Shown here: piece after piece, positions 39,034-48,271 of the stretch
Layout: each line of letters begins with the position of its first letter
Position numbering within the stretch: position 1 is the first letter of the stretch
From: Bacteroidetes bacterium UBA2664
GTDB lineage: Bacteria > Bacteroidota > Rhodothermia > Balneolales > Balneolaceae
Direction of reading: 5' to 3'
Assembly: GCA_002359315.1 (NCBI GenBank)
Contig: DEMS01000027.1
Coordinates: 62,001-126,000 of the forward strand
Length of the DNA stretch: 64,000 bases
Notes under the pieces: generated by a model
Database searches by the model: none
What the model saw: only the letters and a program-made list of their open reading frames with translations
Told to the model about the DNA's origin: nothing
Made by a program: the position numbers and the translations under genes

Positions 39034-40518
39034 ATGTCCATATATTTCTTCATCGTAATCCTTTACCTCGTCATGTTGATGGGTATTTCCATCTGGAAAA
39101 GCCGATCCATAAAAAACCAGGATGATTTTATGGTTGCCGGCCGTTCGGTGCCGACGTACAAGCTTGTTGGAACTTTACTTTGTACCTGGTTGGGTTCCGG
39201 TACACTGCTTGCCGGTGCCGGGTTGGCTGCGAGGGTGGGTCTGTCCGAGCTTTGGCTGGCAGCCGGTGCCTGGGTTGGAATTGTAATCGTCTTCTTTTTG
39301 GCAGCAAAAGTAAGGCGGATCGCGCAGTATACGGTTCCGGATATTCTGGAGCTTCGATATAACAAATATGCCAGGATTCTGGGAACAATAGTGATTGTTA
39401 TAGCATACACAACGATCGTTGGATATCAATTCAGAGGCGGTGGTTTTGTATTGAATCTCATAGCTGATATCCCGGAGTGGCAGGGTGTGTTGCTTACAGC
39501 CGGTTTCATCATTGCATTTACCGCATTTGCCGGAATGCTCTCTATTGTGTCGGTGGATATCATAAATGGAGCGATCATCACCGTAGCAGTGATCATCGCG
39601 GTACCTTTGGTCTATTTTAATTTGGGTGGATCGGAGTACCTCACGACAGAGCTGGATCCTCAACTCTTCAGTTTGCTTGGCGGACACAGCTGGATTTGGG
39701 TCATGGGTGTATTTTTCCCAACTTTTCTGTTGCTGCTTGGTGAATCCAATATGTATCAGAAATTCTATTCTGCAAAAAGTGAGAAAGCCGCAAAAAATGC
39801 TGTGATGCTTTGGGTGGTGGGTACAATCGTCATTGAAACAGCGATCGCGTCTCTGGCGATTATTGCATTCAGTCATTTTAATTCACTTGATCCCGGAAGT
39901 TTAATGCATCTTGCGGTTGCAGACAGTGAACGGATTATCCTTCATACGGCTCGTTTTGCTACAGAAGTAGGAATACCCCTGGCTGGCGGATTACTGTTGA
40001 TATGTGCAGCGGTAGCGATCATTACATCAACCGGAAACAGCTTTCTGTTAACACCTTCAACAAATTTAACACGTGATATCTATCAGCGATTTGTCAATCC
40101 GAAAGCTTCTGAGAAGAGGATCATCTTTTTTCAGAGATTGATGGTATTGGTATTAGGAGTGGTGGCCTGGTTACTTCTTACACAATTCCGAACGATACTG
40201 GATATGGCTTTTACGGCGTATACGATGGTAGGGGCAGGACTCACACCTGCACTTCTGGCGGCCTTTTTATGGAAACGGGTAACCACCGCCGGAGGAGTGG
40301 CATCCATTGCAACGGGTATGGGAGTAACAATTCTTATTACGATTATTAACTCGTTTGGGAATGAGCCATTGATACCTTACGACTATATAGTGTTGCCGGC
40401 GGCAGGTTTATCCATACTGGTGTTGATCGTTGTATCACTGCTAACCCCGCCCGATCCCAAGGAGAAATGGGGCAAATTCTATGAGGAGGAGAAAGTGGAA
40501 TTGGGGGATGTTTTATAG
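39034..40518 (+). CDS. Sodium:solute symporter (SSS) family transporter
   Basis: A 494-residue protein with about 13 membrane helices and the SSS core: the first helix, then DDFMVAGRSVPTYKLVGTLLCTWLGSGTLLAGAG, which carries the Na2-site-like residues, IAYTTIVGYQFRGGG, and the DIINGAIITVAVIIA region. The family moves sugars, amino acids, vitamins or organic acids with Na+. No substrate motif is clear. I chose the ATG at 39034, which begins MSIYFFIVILYLVML, over a TTG 30 bases upstream because the latter gives a charged non-family extension that lies in repeat DNA. A 7-bp array begins directly after its stop. Confidence 0.9.
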   Translation: MSIYFFIVILYLVMLMGISIWKSRSIKNQDDFMVAGRSVPTYKLVGTLLCTWLGSGTLLAGAGLAARVGLSELWLAAGAWVGIVIVFFLAAKVRRIAQYTVPDILELRYNKYARILGTIVIVIAYTTIVGYQFRGGGFVLNLIADIPEWQGVLLTAGFIIAFTAFAGMLSIVSVDIINGAIITVAVIIAVPLVYFNLGGSEYLTTELDPQLFSLLGGHSWIWVMGVFFPTFLLLLGESNMYQKFYSAKSEKAAKNAVMLWVVGTIVIETAIASLAIIAFSHFNSLDPGSLMHLAVADSERIILHTARFATEVGIPLAGGLLLICAAVAIITSTGNSFLLTPSTNLTRDIYQRFVNPKASEKRIIFFQRLMVLVLGVVAWLLLTQFRTILDMAFTAYTMVGAGLTPALLAAFLWKRVTTAGGVASIATGMGVTILITIINSFGNEPLIPYDYIVLPAAGLSILVLIVVSLLTPPDPKEKWGKFYEEEKVELGDVL

Positions 40519-40519
40519 G

Positions 40520-40648
40520 AGGTACAGGGTCCAGGGTTCAGGGGCAATTTGGAGCACAATAAATATCCCTGAAATTTGAAAGTTAAAGCACAATATTCAA
40601 TGTAAACTATACTGGGTTCAAGTTTCAGGGGACAAGTTAGTGTGCAGT
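40520..40648 (+). repeat. Two short G-rich 7-bp arrays after the symporter
   Basis: AGGTACA, GGGTCCA, GGGTTCA, GGGGCAA occupy 40520-40547, two bases after the symporter stop. A second group, GGGTTCA, AGTTTCA, GGGGACA, AGTTAGT, GTGCAGT, lies at 40614-40648. The remaining bases to the kinase start (40649-40820) hold a small CCCGGAAAAACGGG hairpin and AT-rich promoter-like DNA. Confidence 0.75.
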
Positions 40649-40820
40649 GGCAATCCGCGGAATTTTAGGTGCAGGATACTAACTGACTAATAGCGTTAGC
40701 CCCGGAAAAACGGGCATACAAGTCTATAGAAGTTAAAATGATGGATTCATTTTATATGTGTATAAATAAATATTTTCTTGTAGTATTGTTTTATTGGTGG
40801 CCATCTTTTATTTACTACAT

Positions 40821-43814
40821 GTGAAATCATCTATATTAAAAGTGCTTTTAGGGTGCATCTCTTTCTTTCTGTTTGCTCAACCTTGTGTTTCGCAAGAAGT
40901 TGATCTTCAGAATTACAGGCTCACTCAATATGGTATGGAAGAAGGCCTTCCTCAAAGTACAATTAATGATATTATACAAACCAGGGATGGGTATATCTGG
41001 CTGGCTACTTTTGGAGGGTTGGTGCGATTTGATGGCATTTCATTTACCACTTTTGATCGATCCAATACAAAGGGGATGAGATCGGATCGAATCCTGCATT
41101 TATTTGAAGATAGCAGTGGTGCAATATGGTTAGGTACAGAGAGCGGGTTATTGAAATTTGAAAATGGTGAATGTACGTTTTACTTAATTGAAGACAACTC
41201 TTTTGTTTATTCTCCCTCAATGATGAAAGAAGACTCAAAAGGTACAATATGGCTTTTGGCGAACTCGAACGCTTACATAGTGAATGAAAATTCAATTGAT
41301 AAGGTAGATATTTTGAGGGATTCAGAGTTGGTACAAGAAGCCTTAAACAACAGTGATGGGGTGTGGTTGGCACACGAAAATGAAATCTTGCGTACCTATG
41401 GAGATCAGGTTATTCAAGTGGCTGACTTAAGTTCTGAAGTAAATCATATCATTGAAGACTTTGTAGAATTCCCTGAAAATTCCGGAGAGTATTTTTTTGG
41501 GACTACCGGTGATGGTGTTTTTCAGCAAAAAGATGGGACTCTGAGATTATTTAATGAATCAGATGGCCTTAGTTCAAGGTTCACCTGGAATTTATATGTT
41601 GATAAAAAGAAGAATTTATGGGTGACCAGTTATTCAGGAGTCAGTTTTTGGAATGGATCCGGATTTACTCAGTTAGAGCTAAACGAAGTATCTGATGAGG
41701 TTCAGTTTAGCAGGGTATTTGAAGATAATGAAGGCAACTATTGGATCGGTTCACAGGGCGATGGTTTATTCAAATTTAGGCCTACTCAAATCTCAACCAT
41801 TGGGCGTAGAGAGGGGTTAAAAAACGATATCATGCTGTCGTTAGCTTCTCTAAATGATGGAACATATATTTTTGCCACAAATTGTGGGGGTATTTACAGT
41901 TATGATCCGGCAACTCAAAGATTAACTCAACCGGTTATTAGTGATTTGCTGCCTAATCAATGTATATGGTCGGTTTTCCAGGATTCCAAAGATCATATTT
42001 GGTTTGGATCACGTATTCTGTACAGGAGTAATTCTTTAACGGAACCGGGAGTCATCGTTGATGAAAATCAAGGTTTTGATGGAACCGAAGTTTTTACCAT
42101 TTCTGAAGACTCTAATGGGAATATCTGGATCGGCGCTATAAATGGTTTATACAAATACGATGGCGAAACATACCTCCGATATTCTACAGAAAATGGAATG
42201 AGCTATAACGATACACGCACTGTTTTTGAAGACCAAAATGGGGTGATATGGGTGGGAACATCAAGCGGTTTGAATAAAATTTTGAATGGAACCGCGGAAC
42301 AGGTTCCTTTAGCAGAAATTGAAATCAGAGATAATATTCAGCCAGAACCCTATGTCCGGGCTATTCATCAGGATGAAGAAGGGGTGATGTGGATCGGAAC
42401 CTATGGAAATGGAATTTTTCGAATAAAAGACGGGAAAGTGACCTCTATCACAAAAGAGGATGGCCTTTTTGATAATATTGTTTCACATATTCAGGAAGAC
42501 CGATATGGAAGTTTCTGGATGGGGAGCAACCGTGGGATTTTCAGGGTTCAAAAGAGCGAGTTGAATGATTTTGCTGAAGAGAAAATCCCTGAGATAAGCA
42601 GCTTTGTCTACGGGGTAAATGATGGAATGCTATCAGCAGAAACCAATGGTGGATTTGAACCCAATGTGATTCAATCAGAAGATGGGAAGTTATATTTTCC
42701 CACTGTAAGTGGCGTTGCAATTGTTTCCACTGAAAACACGGTGGAAGAACGTCAACCTCCGACTGTCTATATCGAGAATGTGAAAAATGGCGAAGTTGAC
42801 CTCTCGAACAGGGAAGTAGTCAATCTGGATTTCAATAATGCCTATCTTCAAATTGATTATACGGCATTAAGTTTTAGGGATCCTGATAAAGTCATGTTCC
42901 AATATCAACTTGAAGGGTTAAATGAAAATTGGTTTGAAGTGGGGAATAGCCGATCGGCTCTGTTCACCAATATCCCTCCGGGCGAATACACATTTAAAGT
43001 GACAGCCAGTAGTAATAATGGTCCGTGGAACAGTCAATATGCAAGTATAGGAGTTGTTGTTGCCCCTCCATTCTGGCAAACTCCGTGGTTTTATGCGTTT
43101 ATTTTTATTCTTTTAGTGAGCACCGGCCCTACGTTCTACTATTTAAGAGTCAGGCAACTCAGGCGAGAAAATGAACGGCAAAAAAGATTTACCGAACGGC
43201 TCATTGATTCACAAGAAACGGAGCGCAGACGCATTGCATCCGAACTTCATGATGGACTTGGCCAGCAAATATTGGTTATAAAGAACAGGGCCGAAATAGC
43301 TCAACAGCAAGCAGATGATCCCGATGAGATGGTGAAACAGCTCAAGGAGATTATGCAAAGCGCAGTTCTTTCTATTGATGATGTTCGAAATATTTCACAC
43401 AATTTGCGTCCTGTTCATTTAGAGAAATTTGGTGTTACGGAAGCCATCGAAAATCTTTGCGATCAGCTTAAAAAATCATCAAAAATTGATTGGAGTTATC
43501 ACATTGATAATATTGATGATGTAATCCCAAAAAATAAAGAGATTCACTTCTACCGAGTCATCCAGGAAGCTACAAACAACATTTTAAAACATTCAAATGC
43601 TCAAGAAGCATCGGTGATGATCATAAGAAGCGATTCAGAAATAAAAGCAACGATTTGGGATGATGGGAAAAGCTTTGATAAGTCGGAAGAAAATGTAAAT
43701 AAAGGATTAGGTTTTACAGGTATGTACGAACGGGTTGAAACACTTGGTGGTAAAATCAATATTGATTCAAAGCCCGGAGAAGGAACGGGTATTAAAATTA
43801 TTATTCCCTTTTGA
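40821..43814 (+). CDS. Reg_prop/Y_Y_Y two-component sensor histidine kinase
   Basis: A protein of about 997 residues. After a signal sequence (MKSSILKVLLGCISFFLFA) comes a periplasmic beta-propeller region with about a dozen Reg_prop blades such as IWLATFGGLVRF, YWIGSQGDGLFKF and IWVGTSSGL (about 30-600), a Y_Y_Y domain (about 670-760), one membrane helix (about 770-790), a HisKA_3 dimerisation domain with the phospho-acceptor in ASELHDGLGQQ near residue 810, and a HATPase with DDGKSFD and GLGFTGMYERVETLGG. This is the NarL-type kinase class. The start is uncertain: TTG at 40794 or GTG at 40797 also fit; the GTG at 40821 gives the cleanest signal peptide. The response regulator follows after six bases. 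In Bacteroidota such kinases often sense sugars or oligosaccharides. Confidence 0.93.
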   Translation: MKSSILKVLLGCISFFLFAQPCVSQEVDLQNYRLTQYGMEEGLPQSTINDIIQTRDGYIWLATFGGLVRFDGISFTTFDRSNTKGMRSDRILHLFEDSSGAIWLGTESGLLKFENGECTFYLIEDNSFVYSPSMMKEDSKGTIWLLANSNAYIVNENSIDKVDILRDSELVQEALNNSDGVWLAHENEILRTYGDQVIQVADLSSEVNHIIEDFVEFPENSGEYFFGTTGDGVFQQKDGTLRLFNESDGLSSRFTWNLYVDKKKNLWVTSYSGVSFWNGSGFTQLELNEVSDEVQFSRVFEDNEGNYWIGSQGDGLFKFRPTQISTIGRREGLKNDIMLSLASLNDGTYIFATNCGGIYSYDPATQRLTQPVISDLLPNQCIWSVFQDSKDHIWFGSRILYRSNSLTEPGVIVDENQGFDGTEVFTISEDSNGNIWIGAINGLYKYDGETYLRYSTENGMSYNDTRTVFEDQNGVIWVGTSSGLNKILNGTAEQVPLAEIEIRDNIQPEPYVRAIHQDEEGVMWIGTYGNGIFRIKDGKVTSITKEDGLFDNIVSHIQEDRYGSFWMGSNRGIFRVQKSELNDFAEEKIPEISSFVYGVNDGMLSAETNGGFEPNVIQSEDGKLYFPTVSGVAIVSTENTVEERQPPTVYIENVKNGEVDLSNREVVNLDFNNAYLQIDYTALSFRDPDKVMFQYQLEGLNENWFEVGNSRSALFTNIPPGEYTFKVTASSNNGPWNSQYASIGVVVAPPFWQTPWFYAFIFILLVSTGPTFYYLRVRQLRRENERQKRFTERLIDSQETERRRIASELHDGLGQQILVIKNRAEIAQQQADDPDEMVKQLKEIMQSAVLSIDDVRNISHNLRPVHLEKFGVTEAIENLCDQLKKSSKIDWSYHIDNIDDVIPKNKEIHFYRVIQEATNNILKHSNAQEASVMIIRSDSEIKATIWDDGKSFDKSEENVNKGLGFTGMYERVETLGGKINIDSKPGEGTGIKIIIPF

Positions 43815-43820
43815 GGATTT

Positions 43821-44471
43821 ATGGAATCAAAAAAATCTGTATTGCTGGCAGACGATCATGCTCTAATTCGAGAAGGCTTGCGACAGGTCATTGAACAAAA
43901 TAAAGACTACCACATTATTGAAGCGGATAATGGGAATGATGCTCTGCGAATTATTCGGGAAAAGAAGCCTCATATTGCAATTCTGGATATTGATATGCCG
44001 GGGATCAACGGTTTCGAAGTGGCAAAACGCGTGCACAACGAGGGTATTAGTATTGATATCATCTTTCTAACGATGCATAAGGATGAGTCACTATTCAACA
44101 AAGCGATGGATATTGGGGTGAAAGGATATGTTTTGAAAGAAAATACAGTAACCGAAATTTTAAAGAGTGTGGATATTGTGTTGGCAGGAAAGCACTATTT
44201 GAGCCCGGAAATTTCGGATTTTCTGATTAATCGTAATACAAAACTGGCAACTCCGGCAACCGATAAAGAAGGGCTTCATTTATTGACCCCGGCAGAAAAA
44301 AATATATTAAAACTGCTCGCCACGATGAAAACGAATCAGGAGATGGCTGAGATGTTGAACGTCAGCATTAAAACGGTTCAAAATCACCGGCACAACATCT
44401 GCAGTAAATTGGATATAAGCGGGACACATGCACTTCTTAAGTTCGCGATCGAGCATTCGGAGCAGCTTTGA
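43821..44471 (+). CDS. NarL/LuxR-family response regulator
   Basis: A 216-residue protein with a receiver domain (1-120) with the acidic pair DD near residue 11, phosphorylation site Asp in ILDIDMPG near residue 56 and the conserved Lys in YVLKENT near residue 108, followed by a linker and a C-terminal LuxR-type HTH (LTPAEKNILKLLATMKTNQEMAEMLNVSIKTVQNHRHNICSKL). It follows the sensor kinase after six bases, so it is the cognate regulator. Promoter targets of this family are inverted or everted GTA/TAC half-sites; two such sites lie downstream at 44590-44607 and 46179-46196. Confidence 0.95.
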   Translation: MESKKSVLLADDHALIREGLRQVIEQNKDYHIIEADNGNDALRIIREKKPHIAILDIDMPGINGFEVAKRVHNEGISIDIIFLTMHKDESLFNKAMDIGVKGYVLKENTVTEILKSVDIVLAGKHYLSPEISDFLINRNTKLATPATDKEGLHLLTPAEKNILKLLATMKTNQEMAEMLNVSIKTVQNHRHNICSKLDISGTHALLKFAIEHSEQL

Positions 44472-44474
44472 GTT

Positions 44475-44540
44475 AGCTATCAGCTATCAGCAGTTAGTAA
44501 GGAAAGGCTGAATGCTGAAGTCTGACAGCTAAAATTTGAA
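44475..44540 (+). repeat. Degenerate 7-bp array downstream of the response regulator
   Basis: AGCTATC x 2 and AGCAGTT (44475-44495) are followed by GGCTGAA, TGCTGAA, GTCTGAC, AGCTAAA, ATTTGAA (44506-44540). The units are of the same families as those at 5231 and 17767. Confidence 0.75.
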
Positions 44541-44574
44541 GAAGCATATCAACCTGAAAATGCCTACTTCTACC

Positions 44575-44634
44575 GATACATGCACCCATCTAGGTACCTC
44601 TACCTATACGAATGAGAAGCAGTTCCTATAGGTA
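44575..44634 (+). promoter_or_regulatory. Candidate NarL-type operator upstream of the lipoprotein gene (site 1)
   Basis: CTAGGTA and TACCTAT (44590-44607) are separated by 4 bases; a third half-site ATAGGTA is at 44628-44634. TACCTAT fits the NarL heptamer TACYYMT and the arms form a perfect TAGGTA/TACCTA pair. A 47-bp stretch (44575-44621) is about 74% identical without gaps to 46164-46210. Confidence 0.62.
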
Positions 44635-44771
44635 AATAATAAAGAATCAGCCACCTTTGCACTATCGAGGCAGAACACTTGTGTATTACTTAATAAATAA
44701 TCAGCAAAATGGTTTGCTGGAATTTATTAGGTGCTCGTTAATTAAGAACAAAATTAAATTTTAGGAATAAT

Positions 44772-45869
44772 ATGAAACGATTTAAAACAACACATTTTCG
44801 CAATTTAGGCTTAATTGTGCTCATTGCGGGATTGGCATTTACATCTTGTAAAGATTCTTCTACATCTGCGTATGATGAGAATGATATGGCCTTATCGGCT
44901 CAGGTATTGGGAAACAACGCAACGACTACTAATGTTTTCACAAGTGATGGCACAGAGCTATCCTGGGGGCCTATAGAATATACCGGTTCTGATTGGATAG
45001 CTGATTGTAAGGCGACACCAGCAGTTGGTTTAGATGCATTTACCGGACCAGGGAGTCAGACTTATGCATTTCCTCAGTTTACTGCTTCCTTCGCGCAATG
45101 GTATACAAATTCCAGTTGGAATGCGAAATGGATTAATGCCTGGAACAGTATATCAAGCACCGGGCACGCTGGTACATTTGATAAACACTGGACTAAATAC
45201 AGTAAGACCATCAGTGGTGATGCAGGTAACTATGTAATGCAATATGTTGCTGATAATTGCTCTTGGATTTTTATAAATGGTGTCCAAACTGATTTCCAAG
45301 GAACAACTGTACTACCAGCAGAAGTTTCAATTACACTACCAGGCGGCCCTGCAGAATTGTCTTTCATTATACTTGACGGGGGAGGTCAAGCTGGAGGAAT
45401 TTATCGACTTGAAACTTATGATTCTTATAAAGAAAGAACAGGAATAGACCCTGAAGTAAAATTTGAAGACGATACCCCTATTGTAATCCCATCATCAGAC
45501 GAGACTCCACCTGTATTATCTTATAGCCAAGTAACCGGCATCGTATGGCCGCCGAATCACAAGATGGTATTAGTGGCTACAGGGATCACCGCATCTGATA
45601 ATGTAGATGGTGAAACGGAAGTAGAGGTTACAGTTACTAGTAATGAAGATTCAAACGGAAAAGGTGATGGAAATACAGATTCGGATTGGGAGGTTGTAAC
45701 GAATGCCGATGGCAGCAAGGACGTGTACGTTCGTTCCGAGCGCAGTGGAAAAGGAAACGGAAGAACCTATACGATTTCCATGAGTGCTTCGGATGTGGCT
45801 GGAAACACTACATTGGATAGTTTCGAGGTACAAGTCGTTCATAATAAAGGAAAAGGACGCGGCAAATAA
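44772..45869 (+). CDS. Secreted lipoprotein of unknown function with Ig/HYR-like C-terminal domain
   Basis: A 365-residue protein with a lipoprotein-type signal (LIAGLAFTSC, about residues 17-27). The middle (about 50-225) contains aromatic-rich beta strands (SWGPIEYTGSDWIADCKATP and WKAKWINAWNSIS-like parts) and resembles carbohydrate-binding or adhesin sandwich folds, but I do not recognise a family. Residues about 245-350 resemble Ig-like modules with the PPVLSYSQVTGIVWPPNHKM motif, seen in Bacteroidota surface proteins and HYR-type domains, ending in a lysine/glycine tail NKGKGRGK. It follows the NarL-family regulator by 300 bases and is preceded by its likely operator, so its expression is probably regulated by that system. 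Confidence 0.72.
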   Translation: MKRFKTTHFRNLGLIVLIAGLAFTSCKDSSTSAYDENDMALSAQVLGNNATTTNVFTSDGTELSWGPIEYTGSDWIADCKATPAVGLDAFTGPGSQTYAFPQFTASFAQWYTNSSWNAKWINAWNSISSTGHAGTFDKHWTKYSKTISGDAGNYVMQYVADNCSWIFINGVQTDFQGTTVLPAEVSITLPGGPAELSFIILDGGGQAGGIYRLETYDSYKERTGIDPEVKFEDDTPIVIPSSDETPPVLSYSQVTGIVWPPNHKMVLVATGITASDNVDGETEVEVTVTSNEDSNGKGDGNTDSDWEVVTNADGSKDVYVRSERSGKGNGRTYTISMSASDVAGNTTLDSFEVQVVHNKGKGRGK

Positions 45870-45904
45870 GCAGCGGTTCTTTGATCTTATAAAGTAAATT
45901 TTGA

Positions 45905-45944
45905 AAAAAGAGTCCTTCGTAAAAACGGAGGGCTCTTTTTTTTT
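45905..45944 (+). terminator. Intrinsic terminator after the lipoprotein gene
   Basis: AAAAAGAGTCCTTCGT and its near-complement (with one mismatch) form a long stem around AAAA, followed by nine T residues. Confidence 0.92.
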
Positions 45945-46163
45945 CAAATGTCTAGTACTTATTTAAATAATCCTGGAACGAGTGCTATTTGATTCAAGAC
46001 CGAAGGAAGTTTGGATGAGCAACAAAGAGCAATGAGAGGTTTTTACGAATTGTTTAAAACTCGAAAATAATTTTAAAAAAGATCTGCTTTTAGAATGGAA
46101 TGGCTGAATACTGATAACTGAATTCAAAAGAAACTAGTCAATCTGAAATTTCAAATTCAATAC
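45945..46163. other. Intergenic region before the single-domain response regulator
   Basis: AT-rich sequence with a short heptamer group GGCTGAA, TACTGAT, AACTGAA at 46102-46122 and no gene that I can support. The candidate operator follows at 46164. Confidence 0.6.
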
Positions 46164-46223
46164 GATTCATGCAGCCAAATAGGTAATGCTACTCATACGA
46201 TTGAGCAGCTCTCTCTATTGATA
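46164..46223 (+). promoter_or_regulatory. Candidate NarL-type operator upstream of the receiver gene (site 2)
   Basis: ATAGGTA and TACTCAT (46179-46196), both matches to the NarL heptamer, are everted with a 4-base spacer as in site 1. The first 47 bases align without gaps with 44575-44621. The gene start is 92 bases downstream. Confidence 0.6.
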
Positions 46224-46314
46224 ACCAGAGGGATATATGAAATATTCTATCAACAGTGTAACTTATTTCAGCGGAATTGGATAGCTGAATCACACACTAT
46301 TTTAAGGTGCATTA

Positions 46315-46680
46315 ATGAAAATAATGATTGTTGATGACCATCAAGGGATTCGATTGGTGTTAAAAAAACACTTAGAACTGGCAATTTCAGATCAATATGA
46401 AGTCATAGAATGTGAAAGCGGAGAAGAAGCTGTAAAAGAGTACATGCTTCACGATCCCAATTGCGTTCTAATGGATTTTGAATTGATCCAAATGAACGGA
46501 TATCAGGCCTCTGAGATTATCCTCAGACAGGATCCAAAAGCAAAAATAATCATGGTCACAAGCCATGACATCCTATCCATGAGAAAAAAAGCCGCTAAGC
46601 TTCCCATTGTAGATTTTGTATCAAAAGAAAATCTTTCTGAGCTTGCACCAATTCTGAATACATTACTTAATAAGAAATAA
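46315..46680 (+). CDS. Single-domain response regulator (receiver only)
   Basis: A 121-residue CheY-like receiver with no output domain. The acidic pocket (VDDHQG near residues 6-7), the phosphorylation Asp in VLMDFELIQMNG near residue 54, Thr/Ser in VTSHD near residue 81 and Lys in VSKENLSEL near residue 103 are all present. It may receive phosphate from the upstream kinase or another kinase and act by protein contact. It sits 445 bases after the lipoprotein gene and has a site-1-like operator upstream, so it appears to be part of the same regulon. No kinase of its own is adjacent. Confidence 0.88.
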   Translation: MKIMIVDDHQGIRLVLKKHLELAISDQYEVIECESGEEAVKEYMLHDPNCVLMDFELIQMNGYQASEIILRQDPKAKIIMVTSHDILSMRKKAAKLPIVDFVSKENLSELAPILNTLLNKK

Positions 46681-46889
46681 CGATTAAGTGGATTATCCCA
46701 CCGAAAAGAGATCGATGGGCATTAAAGAAGGGGGAGTAAGTTGCTTATGGCTGATTATAAAATTGGCACAGAGTGTTCGTTTGATCATATGAAAGGACTG
46801 AGATTTTTAGATGCATGAGCTGGCGCAGATAATATTGAATATTATGTCCTATTCAAGTGATTAAGTTTATCTATATGAACAATTGACAT

Positions 46890-48161
46890 TTAAATAATTT
46901 TATCTTTGGTTTCTTGTCCATAAAAGACTGTAATAAATCCAATGACATAGGTTATTGAAAAGAAAAGGAGCGAATTGCCATACCCTCCCAATATGGGAAT
47001 TAATATCCCTACAAAAAAGACAGCAGATGCTGTTACAAATCTGCCGGCATTAAAACAGAAACCGGTTGCCGTTGAGCGTACAGATACCGGGAATAGTTCC
47101 GGAATGTAGGCAGTAAAAATTGCCTGACTGATTCCGAAAAAGATCGCCAGAAAAGCCGTTTGTATATAGATAAAGCCAGTAAACTCTGAGTTGGTCAAAT
47201 AGAGATTGGATGCGGCTAATGTGGCTCCGCCAAATGCAACCATCAAAGCCTTTTTCCTTCCCAATCCGTTTGCCAGAAAACCGGCAAAGAATGATCCAAT
47301 GATTCCGCCAAGTCCAAGCAATATAACCAGATTACCACCTTGACTTAGATCTGCAGCTGAAGCCGGTAGATTTTGAGCCCATGTGGGCAGCCAGGAGAAA
47401 GTGGACCAAATTCCAACCAGCATGCTGCCAAATATGGTTGCAGCTACAAAAAAATTATTTTTGTTCTCCGGTGCAAGAAGAAACGAAAAAGAACCTTTAT
47501 GTCTGTTTTGTTCTCTTTCATTTTTCACACTTATTTGGGTCCATTGATTCGGTTCTTTAAGTATCAGAATGCTTAAGATCGCTATCAAAAGTGGAATAAA
47601 ACCTGTCAGAAATGCAATTCTCCAACTTTCAATTATATGTGTAACCAATCCTGAAAAAATAATTCCAATTGGGAACCCAACGGCAATAATACTCAATGCA
47701 ATGGCTCTGCCCTTTAAGCGCTCACCCCATACTTCTGCGATAAATACGGCAGTAAGAACCATTGTTCCGCCAACTCCCATACCGGCCAGAAACCTGAAGA
47801 GTACCAACAAATACCAATTGGGTGTAATCCAGATAACAATAGTGAAAATTGCAAAAGTTAGGATGCAGAGCGACATCGTTCGGACTCTTCCAATCTTATC
47901 TCCTGCCCAACCAAATAGAATGCCACCTATCGCCCATCCAACGATATAGAGTGAGTTTATGTAAGATCCGACATAACCAATATCACTTGGGTCAGCTGTT
48001 CCCAGCAGATCAAGAACAGAAGTAGAGAGATATGCAGCCATTAATGTGGATACCAACCCACAGCTGAATGTTCCACCGAATGCGAGAACAAGTGCAGTAA
48101 TTGAGTACCCCAGAGTAAGATGTTGTTGATTTTCAGAATGAATTCCGGTTTCGTCTGTCAT
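46890..48161 (-). CDS. MFS transporter (AAHS/sugar-porter-like)
   Basis: A 423-residue protein with 12 predicted helices. Motif A is GWAGDKIGRVRT in the loop between helices two and three, and a second copy NGLGRKKALMVAFGG lies between eight and nine. The RFLAGMGVGGTMVLTAVFIAEVW motif in helix four and the SVRSTATGFCFNAGR loop resemble the acid:H+ symporter and sialate/aromatic-acid groups. Likely role is uptake of an organic acid or similar. It lies 110 bases downstream of the TonB-dependent receptor on the same strand, so the two may form an outer-plus-inner membrane uptake route. Substrate unknown. Confidence 0.88.
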   Translation of the reverse strand: MTDETGIHSENQQHLTLGYSITALVLAFGGTFSCGLVSTLMAAYLSTSVLDLLGTADPSDIGYVGSYINSLYIVGWAIGGILFGWAGDKIGRVRTMSLCILTFAIFTIVIWITPNWYLLVLFRFLAGMGVGGTMVLTAVFIAEVWGERLKGRAIALSIIAVGFPIGIIFSGLVTHIIESWRIAFLTGFIPLLIAILSILILKEPNQWTQISVKNEREQNRHKGSFSFLLAPENKNNFFVAATIFGSMLVGIWSTFSWLPTWAQNLPASAADLSQGGNLVILLGLGGIIGSFFAGFLANGLGRKKALMVAFGGATLAASNLYLTNSEFTGFIYIQTAFLAIFFGISQAIFTAYIPELFPVSVRSTATGFCFNAGRFVTASAVFFVGILIPILGGYGNSLLFFSITYVIGFITVFYGQETKDKII

Positions 48162-48271
48162 GAGAATCGTAGAATAACCAATTGATTATGAATAAAAGAT
48201 GGCCGCCTCAGAACCCGGGATACGGATAGATCCGGGGTAGGCCGGCCAAACCTTTATGAATGGTTTGATAA

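Noticed and set aside
39175..39876. 233-codon minus-strand frame inside the symporter gene
   Set aside because: Cys/His/Gln-rich composition typical of antisense frames of membrane proteins; no motif.
46740..46820. 23-codon frame after a GGGGGAG motif downstream of the receiver gene
   Set aside because: Too short, no similar sequence elsewhere in the window, and the spacing to the putative ribosome binding site is long.
48162..48271. Terminator between the TonB receptor and MFS genes
   Set aside because: A CCCGG/CCGGG hairpin can be drawn, but there is no T-tract on the minus strand, so read-through is as likely as termination.
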